Below are positions 34,141-46,367 of a stretch of 64,000 nucleotides of DNA, piece by piece. The notes under the pieces were generated by a model. The model had not been told where the DNA came from and made no database searches. It saw nothing but the letters and a program-made list of their open reading frames with translations. The DNA comes from Gnetum montanum (lineage: Eukaryota; Streptophyta; Gnetopsida; Gnetales; Gnetaceae). The translations under genes were made by a program, and so were the position numbers. The first letter of the stretch is position 1; each line of letters opens with the position of its first letter. The DNA is taken from positions 60,300 to 124,299 of the forward strand of contig MNCI01004661.1 of assembly GCA_015680685.1 (NCBI GenBank), read 5' to 3'.

Positions 34141-35225
34141 TCAGGGTATGACTAGGCAAAGGCTTTTAACCACTTATTTATCACTTTTAGCAGTCCTTCT
34201 TTTTATTTGGGAACAAGTCTTGCGTTGATAATCACCGGTTTTCCATTTTCGAGGGTCATATACTCCAGACCGGTGGACAATGGTTTCAAATCTAGGGGCT
34301 CTTGTTTAAATCTCTCAGGAATTTTCAACTTCCCCCAATTAATTTTTTCGAGGTTAAGATTTGGAAGTTGGCAACGGACTTACTCTAGTGTGTTTATGCT
34401 TTCAATGTAAGCACTGGTGATTCCCTCAGTGAGTTCCATGCATGTTAGCCAATTGCTCTCTTGATCAGCCATCAACCACTGGGTGTCTTCTTGTCATGTG
34501 GCTACTGCATATAGGCACTTTTGTATATTAATGTCTTGTGCACACCGATTGCATGCAGGCAATGCTAAACTTCACATAACCCATGATTTCTGCATGCAAT
34601 GGCACCCTGTGTCACTATATGTGATGCATGGAACTTTCTTCTTCTCGATCTTTCCAAAAGTGTTCTTCTTGGATATTTCCAGGGAAAGATCATAGATTCC
34701 TAGGCATACATTTATAGTACTTAGCCATGCCCTTCCCATTATTATTGGGAAGTCCTCCTTACCGTTGTTTACTTGTATCACTAGGAAATCAGTTGGATAT
34801 GACCAATCACATACAATGGTAACAATGTCCTCCATAAGTCCCAAGGGAACAATGATGGACTGGTCGGCCAACTCTAGTCAAATGTTACTCTTCCTTAATG
34901 GAGGTAGGTTCTAGGCTTTATACATTTCTTGTGATATTAATTTGACTCCAGAACCTGAGTCCATAAGAGCTTTACATGGTTCATTCCCAGCGACTTGGAG
35001 GTAGATTAGAGGACTCCCAGGGTTAGAGAATTTCTTGGGAAGGTGACCCACCTTAATCCAGTTAGTAACAGCATGTGCTAACATAACCATGTGCATTAAG
35101 CTTGATTTTTGGGTTGAAGGAGGCCCTGAAGCTTTACTTGATATGGAGGTATTCAAATGTTCAACCGCTTGTGATGGTGAGGGCTTGGTTGGATTGTTGG
35201 TTTTGAAGAAAGATATTTTTTGCAT
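34141..35225 (-). pseudogene. Element B aspartic protease region
   Basis: A retropepsin-type motif ALMDSGSGVKLISQEMY lies near 34920-34970, followed by IVPLGLMEDIVTIVC and FPIIMGRAWL, the usual plant gypsy protease pattern. A TAG after MYKA falls where element E keeps Trp. It joins gag upstream and the RT linker downstream. The polyprotein would be cleaved by this domain. Confidence 0.8.
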
Positions 35226-37613
35226 AAGGTTGTTAGAACAAACTGTGGGTTAAGGATTCATAGCCCTCATGACATTGGGTTGCTGCAGTTGAGTGGGTAG
35301 TTCCCCTTGCATTGTTGAAATGGGTGGTAATGGAGCTATCGGTGTGAGAGTTACAGATGGATTCGGAGGATGGTATGTATGTGGTGTATCTCCTCTAGGA
35401 GAATGAGTCCTATAATACTCCCGAGCTTGGTAGTGACGTTGTGATGTCACGTGACCAACAAAGTCACGTGGAGAGATTGGCTGCTACACGTAGTAGCCAT
35501 ATGGATCCAGTTGTCGGTAAGGGTATTGCCACTGCTGGTGTTGCTCAATAGGTTGTGGTGGAGTTCCACTTGGTTAATACGTTAAAGGTTGGTAGAATTG
35601 CCTTGGGTTACCTTGGGGATAAGGTAACCATCGGGGTGTTTGCCATTTGTTAAGTCGTGGGTTAAGTGCATACACCCCAAACTCTTGCAGATGTGAGATT
35701 ACTAGGCAACATCCCTTAGGATGGTCATACTAGCATATCTCACATCCACCATCATTTTTTGTATTAGAATCCACAACCTCTTCAGTGATGGCCATTTAAC
35801 CCTTACCTTTGTTACGTACATGGTCCAAATCCCTCTTTTTCTTTTTATCATAGTCACTACTTCGCTCCTTAGACTCCTCTACGATTTTGAGAACGGTTTC
35901 AAATCTACTATCTAAGGAGTCCCACATTTGGTCTACCTTCACCGACACTTTTATTGTTAATTTTTGAAGCGGCAAGTTTTTCCTATTCACAAAATCTTTG
36001 AGTGGTGATTCTTCCTTCTCCTTACAAAATCTTACTCCCCTTTTTCGGAGGGAAGGATCGCGGTTGTACTCTTCCACACTTTCTCTCTTACGTAGCTCCC
36101 CTTCTTCCTTAGCTACTTATTCCAAAAATCTATGAACCTGATGAGACCTAAGCTTTTATAATCTCCCTTGGGCATATGTTCCAAGGGTTCTCCTAGTTTC
36201 ATGTCTAAGTCCATCTACGAGATGGTGTAGTTGATCCTGCTATGAGTAACCATGGCCCGGGCAACGTTGTAGTAGTGCATAATATCGGCCCATGGTAACA
36301 TCCAAGGGTTCATGACTTTCTTGCTTTCATCCTTAGATTTTCTTTCATAGGTTGGACACCTGGGAGTACATTTGATACTTATCATTAAATAGTTCTAGCA
36401 TTGTACTCCACCTTCAAATGGATTCTAGTTTTAAGGACCGGTACCAGCTTTTCGCTTCTTTTACTAGTGTCCTTGGGAACAACTTTAGTTTTTGGCATTC
36501 GTTCTCAATGTTTTGCAAGGCACATGCATAGTGAAATGCTTGTAGATGGTTTTGAGGATCAGCATTGTATCCCCCCTCAAATTGTGGGATATTATTCATA
36601 GCTAACCTCTTGATCCTGCTATCTTTTTGGTGCCTTGTGGGAATTCTTACAACGTTCATAATGTCTAACATGCTTCGAGTTGCCAGTAGGGGTTCTTCGT
36701 GGTCATTTCTTTCATAGCATCTATGATGTCTACATGGTTCCCTACTCTCCCTTCTTCCATGCCATGATTCTCTAGAGTGCCCTCGTCCTCGTTCCTAACT
36801 CTCTCATCAAGGTTTCTCACTTTGCTTACCCTTATCCCCACGGTTAGGTTCCTTATGATTGCGTCCTGATACTGAAGGAGAGGGTGAATGTGATGATGAA
36901 GGTGAAGAATAAGGAGAACCATAACCATGATGATGTTTCCTACCTTCTCTTTGAGGGTCCCAGCCCCGATCGTGATGATGATCAAAATGCTCATCCTTAT
37001 CATGTGTTCGTGTTCCCTCGTTGAACACTTGGTGTTCGTGGGGATCAAAAGTAGGATTTTGAATCATGGAGTGAAGGTTCTAATACACGACCTCCTCACC
37101 ATTTTTAGGAGGGGGAACATTGTTTTTTGGGGAACCTATTGAAATAGGTTCACCACCTTCAATTTTGCTTAAGATGGGTGGAGCATTATGGGGGCTTTTG
37201 CCCTTCAAAGATGTGTGGTAACTCTCTTGTCACAAGTCCCGTTGATGTTGCACTTCAGTGGGATGGTAGTCCCTTATGTCGTAATCACATACAATGTACT
37301 CTGCATACAATTATGACATGCCTATTCATGCAAGGACACAAATAGGCATGTTGGGGACTGCTCGGTCTGGAGGCAACACTATGTTAACCTCCAAGTCTCT
37401 CCAACGCAATTGTTCATCTTGATGGAGAATGAAGGTAAAGTTGGGTATATACTCATCATGATGAATATATACCACACGGAATTGTTGAGGAACTGACAGA
37501 TTTTGGTTATGTGTGTTGTGCTGTTGACTGTCTCTAGTGTTGTTCCTAGGCAGTGAAGTGCTTTTGTGTGAAGAAGAAGAAATTTTTATCTTGTTTGGTG
37601 TGCTATTTACCAT
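35226..37613 (-). pseudogene. Element B gag
   Basis: The start MVNSTPNKIKISSSS at 37613 follows the primer site by about 100 bp. The order is: N-terminal region with VVYIHHDEYIPNFTF, a His/Ser/Arg-rich linker (36800-37070), capsid core (NNIPQFEGGYNADPQNHLQA at about 36600, LKLFPRTLVKEAKSWY), then a zinc knuckle-like CEIC-x3-H-x4-C near 35700 and a proline-rich tail (to about 35250). Several TAG and TAA stops interrupt it. Family role: structural protein that packages the RNA. Confidence 0.8.
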
Positions 37614-37709
37614 TTTCTTATTTTTTTTCTTTGATCAACCATAAGGGTTTATTCTAGCTTCCCATTGATGTGAATGATCTCCTATGTTCTACGTAGCACA
37701 CAAACAACT

Positions 37710-37730
37710 AAGTCCCTGGCAACAGCACCA
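37710..37730 (-). promoter_or_regulatory. Primer-binding site of element B
   Basis: Minus strand TGGTGCTGTTGCCAGGGACT, one base from the LTR edge. It is a near match to the complement of the tRNA-Asp 3' end. Confidence 0.75.
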
Positions 37731-37731
37731 A

Positions 37732-38528
37732 TGATGAGTGGCGAGGTACGCCTACACTTAACCATAGGAATACGAGTGTCTCACGTGCGATTCGGTCGAA
37801 CTCTAAGGACTAAGTGCTTTCGTGTACTAATGGAACACTTAAGGTTAATCAATCACTGTCTTCCCAAACTTACTTGTATTGTCACAGTTGTATGGTTAAG
37901 TAAGTTTGAGGCATATGATTTTTATATCTTTTATCTTTTAATGCCTTATGCTAATAGGGAAAGGTGAAGAGAACTAAGTAACTAACTTTCATTAACGATT
38001 TACTAACTAAGTTCTAATTGTCCTAGCACCAGTATCCATTCCCACTTGCCACACACACCCTGAACCAGTGCAACGCTGCTGGGATTACCAAACGTTATTC
38101 GTTACTGGGTTACCAAGCATTGCACACGTGCTCGAAGTAGTTATATTGAATGCACTTAACTAGGAGAGTCAAGGGTTGAGAGAGATTAATTATCTAAGAA
38201 AGCATTTAAACATTTAACAATAATTAATTCCTATTTAGCTTAGTCCATATGCTGCAAGGTTTATCAGAAAGTTCATCTTTATTGTCATACACAAATGTGT
38301 GCTTAGGTACAATTTGCTCGAATAAAGATCCACTCACTTTGATACTCCTACTGTGGGCACATGGAAATTATTTTAACTCTGGAATGGTAAAACTACTATA
38401 GTTTGGCTAAGGGACTAACTCTAGATGAGTGAATAAGGGAAAGCCGCCTCTTATTTATAGATGTTTCAGTGGGCTGCGATATCACGTACGCGATATCCTA
38501 GGGGCGAATGCCATATCGCGGCTCATTA
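37732..38528 (-). mobile_element. 5' LTR of element B (797 bp)
   Basis: Left edge TGATGAGTGGCG, right edge GCTCATTA, so the minus-strand start is TAATGAGC, a G-to-A change from TGATGAG. A minus-strand TATAAATAAG lies near 38447-38457, with GATATC, GATATC and CATATC in the 60 bp upstream (38478-38517). Confidence 0.88.
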
Positions 38529-38533
38529 GAAGG

Positions 38534-39290
38534 GCCTTAGTTAGAGGGGTGCCTTCAAGCATGGGTAACATGTCTTTCTAGCTCAATAACAAGTGCTTAT
38601 ATCCCATTATTATGTCTAAGGGATGTGCTTTGAATTCTCATTTTTTGTTTGTTTTGTTTAAATCAATCTCGAGAACCACACCATGCAAATACATGTTTCC
38701 TATTTATTGGTCAACAATTAGGAGTGATGGTATGTTCTTGGAGGAGTCACAAACCACAAGAAGAAAGTCAAGAAGAGAACCCAATAAATCCCCTTAAGGT
38801 CACATCCTTTGCTACCATTTCCACTTGGTCTTTTCCTCTTTCTTCAAGCACAATGATCAGTAGTTAATTTTTACTTTCATGTGAGAAGAACCGTATTGTT
38901 TTCATTATAAAGACCTTTTATTTAGAGAAATTGGAGGGATGGATGACATGGTCTCATTGCATTACACAATTATTTACCCAATCATCTTGTTAGCATAGGA
39001 CAAAGACCCAACACATGGTGTTGACTTTTGCATGATGACTAGTAATATTATTAACAAAAACATAGTAGACCTTCATAAAACATAAAAGAAATGACTCAAG
39101 AAAAGAGAAAATTATAAAGAAAAGAAAAATAACAAGAAAAAAAACATATTAAGAATTGAATTTTTTTTGAAGAAATAGGAAAATGATAAAAAAAATTGTA
39201 AAAAAAAGGTGAGAATTTTCTTATTAGTTATTGATTCAAGATGGGGCATCTTCCCTATGACTAAACTCATGGGTGAGCATTTAGAAAATG
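38534..39290 (-). mobile_element. Element C 3' noncoding part (right piece)
   Basis: Continues element C beyond the B insertion: TTAGTTAGAGGGG, GTGCTTTGAATTCTC and CACACCATGCAAA segments match B near 30740-30850 and F near 57840-57960. A polypurine-like CTTCCCTATGACTAAACTCA lies near 39248-39267. No open frame of note. Confidence 0.7.
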
Positions 39291-40050
39291 GACCACACAT
39301 TCCCTTGGTTATACACCATAAGTTTTCCATTTTCATCTTTAATGATTTAATTTTTTACTTAGTAGCATATTTAACATTGATGATAAGCACATTTCAATCA
39401 TTTAGAGACGTCTCTTTAGCTGGACTAGAAGGTGTTTTCTTTTTAACCAGTCCAAACATGTTCCCTTGTTTATTTTCTATTTTAGTTCTTGTGTCTCCTT
39501 GTTTAACATCTTCTTTTGGTGTATAGTCAAAGTGTAAGATGTTCTTTTCTAAGTTCTCTGTTTGGTTCGTTTTCTTAGGACTAGAACTCATAAGTGAATT
39601 GGTTGTTTCCATGCATCTTTTGAACAGTTTGATATTCTGATTCTCAGGCCACTATGTGTCTTTTGGTTTAGTGGCTACTATGTAGACTTAGTTTTCCACA
39701 CACACTTATTCCTTAAGTTTTTTGTGGGTTGGTATAGATATCATGTTAATACTTTCAACCTACAATTTCATCCTTTATCATTATTAGTAATGCATGGAAT
39801 TTTTTGTCTCTCCAGAGTGATATGTTCATCTTTTATGTTTTGTGTCGAAGTAGTAATGGTTGTTGGCTTTTATGTAGGATTAGAAGACATTGTTTTTGTA
39901 AGGAAGGAGGTTGCACTAGATTGTCCTTGTGCTAGTTTTGATGAGCTAGTAGGTCTACTAATCTTATTCACATGTGTGGAAATTGTACTAAAGAAAGGAT
40001 GTTTATGAGACTTTTGCTTAGATCTACTAACATTATCATTCACTTGTATG
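39291..40050 (-). pseudogene. Element C protease-flanking remnant; RT-RNase H-integrase deleted
   Basis: Sequence passes directly from the 3' noncoding region to the segment that in B lies just upstream of RT (CACC-TAAGTTTTCCATTTTC, compare B near 34230). It continues into decayed protease sequence (near 39780-39830, TTAGTAATGCATGGAATTTT, compare B 34615-34635). About 2.9 kb of pol expected from B is missing. Minus-strand frames are short. Confidence 0.6.
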
Positions 40051-41459
40051 TTCACGACACAAGTGGTATTATTTTGTTGAGGTTGTGGGGCAATCCTTCC
40101 GGCATTGTTGGTGGTGAAATATGTTGAAGCGAAGTATGAGAGTATTGAGGATGTGATGGAGAATAAGAGGTATGAAATGGTGATCCCACAGGAGATGTTG
40201 TAGGTTGATGGTATTCATGAGAGTAGTAGTAGTGATTTGAGGTAGAGAAAGTAGAAGAATTTGGAGAAAAAGGTTGTTGAACATAGTATCCATAAGGGTT
40301 CAACTAGCAATAAGGATATTACCAATTTAATGATTGCATCTCCCACAACTGTGGGTTTTGCCACTGTGGTTGATAGTAGTTTTGACATTGATAAGAAGTC
40401 CCACTAGGATAGTACCATTGGTTGTAGCACTATTTATAATTACCTTGTGGATAAGGTAATCTTCTAAGCATTTTCTTTTCTACGAACTTGGGATTCAAAG
40501 AAAAAGCCCCAACCTCTTGTAAATGTAACATAACTAGGCAATAGCCCTTTGAATGTTCATATTGATAGATGTTACATCCATCATCATCTTTTGTATTTGA
40601 GTCTGTAACCTCTTCTACTATAGCTATTTTTCCTTTTTGTCAATAACTATCCTTACATGTTTCCTTGTTCTTTTTCCTCTTCTTGTTTTGATTAATTAAT
40701 CCTTTTTACTTTACCTTCTCCTTTATGATTTTCAAGTTGGTTATAACTTTTTCATTCATCAACTCCCACATCTTATCTACCCTTGATTCAATCTTAGTGA
40801 TAGACTTTTGTATTAGCAAGGTTTTATGTGAAATCAACTCATCAAGAGCTACCTATTTTTCCTAATCATAAATATGTACCTCCTTTTTGTGAAGAGTTAG
40901 ATCCTAGTTATATTCATCTACACCCCCTTTTACATAGCTTTCCTTCTTCTTTTGCGACTTGTTCAACTAGCCTTTGTATTTGATGGGCTCCTAGTTTTGA
41001 TAATCATCCTTGGGTGTAGATCCCAAGGGTCTCCCTTGTTTTATTACAAAGCCCATCTATGATGTGGAGAAGCTACTCTTTTAGAGAAAGACGATGGATT
41101 GGACATCTATGTAGTAGAGAATAATATTTGTCCAAGGCTACATCCAAGGGTTCATAATTTTTTTGCTTCCACCCTTGGATTTATTTTCTTAAATTGGACA
41201 CTCTTTCATAGGTTTGGTATTTCTCATTGAAGAGTTGAAGCATTATGGACCACTAGTGGATTGAATTTGGTTCCAATGATTTATACCAACTTTCAACTTC
41301 TTCTATTAGTGTCCTAGGAAAGAGCTTAAGCTTTTACCACTTACTTTTGATATTTTGCAAGGCACAAGCATCATGGAAGGCTTGTAAATGATGTTGTAGA
41401 TAAGAATTATAGCCTCCATCAAATTTAGAAATGTTATTCATATCAAGTTATTTGATGCA
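40051..41459 (-). pseudogene. Element C gag (partial)
   Basis: The proline/serine/tyrosine-rich tail (MNPYGYYVQQPFSPNSS at 40303) matches the tail of B gag. Further right are the decayed zinc knuckle (C-N-I-Y-Q-Y-E-H, near 40570) and capsid (HLQAFHDACALQNI-like, near 41350-41390). The frame is full of stops. It is interrupted at 41459 by element A, so the N-terminal gag and 5' LTR of C lie beyond A. Confidence 0.7.
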
Positions 41460-42344
41460 TGATGAGTCATGTTTTGTAGGGCTACGATATTGAATATCTG
41501 ATATAAGGGCTGCGATGTTAAGTATCTAATATCGAGGCACAACCTCCAATGTCTGGCACCCAATATCGTCCCTTCCATGTGAGTTTATAAATACCACACT
41601 TGGGTGCACAGTTGGGATATAGTAGATAGATTTTAGATAGCTTTTCATAGATTTTAGAGTAGTTAGAATTTTGTTTTCCAGTGCATGCCTACAGTGTGAT
41701 GTTGAGTGATTGTACGACATCCTTATTCAAGTGTGACATACTTGGATGTGTTACATAACTAACAATAAAGATTGAGATTACTTACATCATTGCAGCATCC
41801 ACTTATATTTATTATTACTCTTGATTACTTAAATATTTACTATTTTCCTTAGTTAATATTTCCATTTATTTCCCTTTATTATTCCTATTATTAAGTGGAA
41901 TGAGTACGACTAATCATAAGTTCTTAAGTGTAATTACTTGGTAGCCCAGCAATGTATCATTTGGTATGCCTAGTGATGTACACTTGGTAATCCTAGTGGT
42001 AGTTATGTGAAGTGCAAGGCATGTGTGAATGGTTAGGAACAAATACTTATCACACGTAGGCTAGTTTAGATTTTACTTTCCATTGTTAATTAGCTTAATT
42101 AATTCATCTCTTTGTTATAATTAGGAGTAGCTTAGGGCCAAACATCATCAATCATCATATGCCTTACTCTGGACTAAACCATACGTGACAAAGCTACCAC
42201 TAGTCCAAGTGGGAAGACAACGAACAACAATCAAGGCATAATGATTTAGATGCACAACTAGTCCCATCCATGGAATTTGATTGGATTATGCATGAATGCT
42301 TGTGATTTGTATGGTTGAACATAGGGATACCCCACTGCTCATCA
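41460..42344 (+). mobile_element. 5' LTR of element A (885 bp)
   Basis: Begins TGATGAGTCATGTTTTGTAGG and ends CTGCTCATCA. TATAAATA near 41585-41592. U3 contains GATATTGAATATC-type inverted motifs. It aligns with 60433-61210. The left flank ATGCA (41455-41459) is the expected 5-bp target copy; the right partner is outside the window. Confidence 0.88.
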
Positions 42345-42345
42345 T

Positions 42346-42366
42346 TGGTGCCATTGCTAGGGATGG
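42346..42366 (+). promoter_or_regulatory. Primer-binding site of element A
   Basis: TGGTGCCATTGCTAGGGATG, two bases after the LTR; a tRNA-Asp-type site with three differences from the canonical complement. Confidence 0.75.
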
Positions 42367-42469
42367 TGTTAGTTATCTAGATTAGTTATATTATACATGA
42401 TTGTTGTAAATGCATTAACGATATATCTTTCAAAAAATATTAAATCACACACATTATTAATTAAAAACA

Positions 42470-44700
42470 ATGTCTCCTTCACAAGGAAGTAATAACGCAT
42501 TGTATGGAAAGACTAATCATTGGAGAACTAACGAGATATATGTTGAAGAAAGTTGGAGTGACCAACCTCATGCAGGGGTTTCATATGTTCATGACCACCC
42601 TGATGACACTCAACCACTACATTCACCTAAGGTAGACAAACCTCGAGGTGATGAAGTAAATCCTAGACTAGGGAAGGCCTCAAGGCCTAGGACCTTCTCA
42701 AAACTTGGAAAAGATAAATCAAGGGACCCTGGGAAATACCATAGAAGCCATGGAAATCTTCCTAGTTCCCCATCTTCCTCTTCCTCTTAAATGTCTAATT
42801 TTGACAAAGATGAATGTAGGTATAGAGACCAAGCTCATCATTGGCATCAAAATAAAAATAAAAATAGGAATCAAAACCATGAGAAAAATCAAAGACGTTA
42901 AAATGAACATAGACAAAATCATCACAATCAAATAAATAGAAATAGAAATTTTTATCACAACATGTCTAATGATGATGAATCCTTGTTGGTTACTAAGAGC
43001 CTGATGCGGATCATAGAGGTAGCTAAGATACCTCACAGGCATTACAAAGAAAGTCACCTACCTAGCTTGATATAAACAATATTCCTAAATTTGCAGGAGG
43101 CTATGATTTGAATCAAAAACATCATTTACAAGCCTTCCAAGATGCTTGTGCCTTGTACAACATTAAAAGTGGGTGGAAAAAGCTTAAGCTCTTTCTTAGA
43201 ACACTGATTGATAGAGTGAAAGTGTGGTATAGACTGTTGAAGCTAGATTCAATCCAACAATGGTCCACAATGCTAAAAATATTCAACAAGAAATACCAAA
43301 CCTATGCAAGGGTGTCTAACCTAAGGAGACATATCCAAGGATGGAGAGAAGAATAATGCAAACCCTTGGACATGGCCTTAGATAAATATTATTCTCTACT
43401 GAATGGATACCTAGGCCATGGTTTCTTTAAGGAAAAACAACTTTTCCACATCATAGATGGGCTTCATGATGAAACAAGGGAGATCCTTGGGATGTATGCT
43501 CTAGGTCAATTATATGAGCTACAAATCCATCAAATCTGAGAGCTAATTGAGCATGTGGCAAAAGAATAAGGAGAGCTATGCAAATGGAAGAATGTTAAGA
43601 ACTATCACTAGGACCTAACTCTTCAACAGGAAAAGTTCCACATTTATGATAAGGAGAAAGAGGCATTTCTTGATAAGGTGATTCTGCAATAAACTTTGTT
43701 AATACAGAAGTCTATCAATGAACTTGAAGCAAATTTTGATAGGATGTTGGAGTGGATAAATGAGAAATTTACAAATTTTATAGAAACTGTAGAGGAGAAA
43801 GAAGAACTAAGAAACGACTAGGAACACTTATCAACAAACAAGGAAAATGGCTAAAGAAAGCAAGGCTATAGACTTAACCACAGATGAAGATGATAGATGT
43901 GACATCTGCATATATGAACACTAAGAGGATCATTACCCAATCATGTTACATCTACATGAGTATTGGGACTTTGCATTAAATCCCAAGTTTGTATAGAAGC
44001 ACATGCCCAAGAAATTCCCTTTTCCATAAGATAGTTATAGACAGTTCCACAACCAATGATACTAGCCTAGGAGGACTTATTACCAGCCTCAACACCATCA
44101 TCAATTGTAGTGGAAAAACCCATAGTCATGGGGGAGGCCATCACCAAACCAACCTTATCCTTACTACCAGCCAAAATTGTATAGATATTATGTTCAATAA
44201 CCTATTTCTCTAACTAGTTCTACGTTCTCTACTTCAAATCACTACTATCACTCTCTCAAGTATCATCAACCCATGACATCCCCTAAAGGATCACCACCTC
44301 ACACCTCTTACCCTCCATTCTATCCTCAATATTCTCATACTCCACCCCCATTACATGCCACCATCAACAACACAGGAAGGTTCAACATCACAACATCAAC
44401 AAATAAATGCCACTTGTGTTGCGAATGTGCATAGCCATGCTAATGCCAATAGGTTTCCACTGCAAACATAGAAACATCCATTCTTTAGGATAGCTCCTAT
44501 GTGTAAGTGCAACACTCATTGACCTACCAAATCGTCCAAACCAGCACAATGCCAACCATGTGTAACACCTTCCCTCTCACAACCAATGTCCTCTGATTCT
44601 ATGCAAAGGCCATCATCCATCATTACTCCAATGCCCAATAGAAGTAATGAATCTAGCATTGTGAAGAGACAAATGAATCCATGCATACCTAATAGGGATT
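42470..44700 (+). pseudogene. Element A gag (degenerate)
   Basis: Starts MSPSQGSNNALYGKTNHWR at 42470. The first 106 codons are open, then an Asn/Lys/His-rich linker. The capsid core follows from 43108 (HHLQAFQDACALYNIKSGW, LKLFLRTLIDRVKVWYRLL), then CDIC-x3-H near 43900 as the knuckle remnant, and a proline-rich tail near 44200-44400. Several stops and frame changes. The N-terminal part differs more from B and F than the capsid does, suggesting a distinct subfamily. Confidence 0.7.
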
Positions 44701-46240
44701 AAGGGTGCAATTGTGGGCTAGACATCCACAACGTTGACACACCTCATACTTTGATCCACTATACATTTAACAATTGTGTGTGATCAATAATTTGTCTACG
44801 TAGCTGCCACTAAAACAAGAGACACCCAGTGGCTTGAAAATGAAAAGTTATCATTATTTTACACATGCATGGAGCCTACCTATCCACTTATTAATTCTTG
44901 TCATAATCAAATGCTTAGTCATGGGGGAAACACCTCATTCTAACATTCAAAGTTAATAGGCATTTTTCATCTTTTTTTTTTTACAATTTTTTATCATTTT
45001 CTTATTTCTTGATATAAATTTTTCCTATCCTTTCAACTTTTTCCACATTTTGTTTTCATTTTCTCTGTTAGTAATCTCGCTTGTGAATAAAACAATCATG
45101 TAGCCCATTGAGATGAAGTTTTCTCTATGTTGTTGAGTCATAAGGGATAGATTATTTGGATAGTGAGGCAACATCATCCATCCATCCATCCATTCCATTA
45201 ATAATAGGTTCTTACCTTGATCATAATGATATTCTTCTCCATCATCAAACTAACAATAAATTCATAATCATTGTGCTTGGACAGAAAAGTGAAGAACTAA
45301 GGGGAAATGTGAAGGGTGTGACATCAAGGGGATTTGTGGATTTTCTTTGAATACTTTTGTATGTTCTATCATGTTGCTAAGGTTGTAATTATATCCTTGT
45401 ATATCTAATGAAAAATGGGATTAAGAGTAAAATAAAAGGGCATTGAATAAATTTCTAAGGGTCCCACTAGAAAGACATGTTATCCATGTCTAAAGGTTGG
45501 CAACTTCTCATAAATAAAAAAAACATGCCATGAATAAACTCCTTTCTTGGACAAAACACCAAGTGATGCTACTCCTTGTAACAATGGTACTCTTATGGTT
45601 CTCAATCGAAGAAATAAAATAATGCGATGTAATTGGAACGTGGTATGGACTTGGTTTAAATCTTGGGCAGAAGGGCCAATGATTATTTAACCATTAATAA
45701 CACACAAGGATTCACTATGCCTATGGTAAGGCACCTTGTTCCCAATTCTTGCAATCCCTTCTAAAATCCATCCTATCTCATTGTTCGTATGATCCTAACT
45801 TATGGTTTTGTGTAACATAGAGTTATTTTCTCAAACTGGTGGTTTTAACATGTGTGTTTTGTTTTACAAATATTTGTTGCATTCAACCCCTTTGGTACCT
45901 ACAGACATTTTTAGGCGTGGTTATACAAGAGCATTAAGGGTTGATGCCTACTTTGGGGAGGATCCACTTGTATAAGTATTATGACTTGTAGTTGTTAGAC
46001 ACAACCACATCATCTTAAACCTTCCAAGTTTATAAATGATAAATTCAATGCTTTCCCTTGTCATATAATGAATCTATTCCACACCATAAATCTAATACCC
46101 CTTTTCTTGCATCTTCTAAATCTTTTAATGCCTACAATTCTATCTTCTAACACTTTCGGTACCTACATATAAATCATCACTTACCCCAAAACTTTGGATT
46201 TGACTTGAAACCCTTCCATCTATCACAGAGCTTTATTTTC
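44700..46240 (+). mobile_element. Element A: pol-deletion junction and 3' noncoding segment
   Basis: Around 44815-44880 the sequence matches the segment after protease (GACACCCAGTGGCTTG, CATGCATGGAGCC; compare B 34440-34490). By 44914 it has passed to the post-integrase motif CTTAGTCATGGGGGAAAC. So RT, RNase H and integrase are gone, with the join near 44905. The following 1.3 kb aligns in blocks with F 57340-58450, including GAGGATCCACTTG near 45958. No gene seen. Confidence 0.65.
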
Positions 46241-46269
46241 CATGTTGACTACCCTCATAGTGTGTATAT

Positions 46270-46367
46270 TCAAGCACCCCAATATCAACTACCGGATACC
46301 AGGTTGGACTTGATGTTGGGTACTTGATATTGAGTACACGATATCAAGTATTTAAAAACTATATATA
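46270..46367 (+). promoter_or_regulatory. U3-like module and TATA box before the env-position ORF
   Basis: A perfect 8-bp inverted repeat CTTGATAT (46323-46330) / ATATCAAG (46341-46348) surrounds TGAGTACACG. TATATATA follows at 46360-46367. Upstream is TGATGTTGGGTACTTGATAT, close to TGATGTTGGGCATGTGATAT in A's 3' LTR (about 60492-60511). The arrangement copies the LTR promoter: palindromic GATATC motifs then TATA. It lies about 560 bp before the env-position ORF. Promoter activity is inferred. Confidence 0.45.

Larger units (their letters stand above)
27544..38528 (-). mobile_element. Element B, complete Athila/Tat-like Ty3/gypsy retrotransposon
   Basis: Minus-strand order: 5' LTR (38528-37732), tRNA-Asp-type primer site, gag, protease, RT, RNase H, integrase, long 3' noncoding region, polypurine tract, 3' LTR (29532-27544, holding solo LTR S). 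A perfect 5-bp target duplication GAAGG flanks it (27539-27543 and 38529-38533). Without the solo LTR the element is about 9.76 kb. It sits inside element C. RNase H-integrase is open over 392 codons; other parts carry mostly TAG stops. It is the best preserved pol in the window. Confidence 0.92.

Noticed and set aside
42719-43057. Minus-strand 112-codon frame
   Set aside because: Antisense shadow of element A gag.
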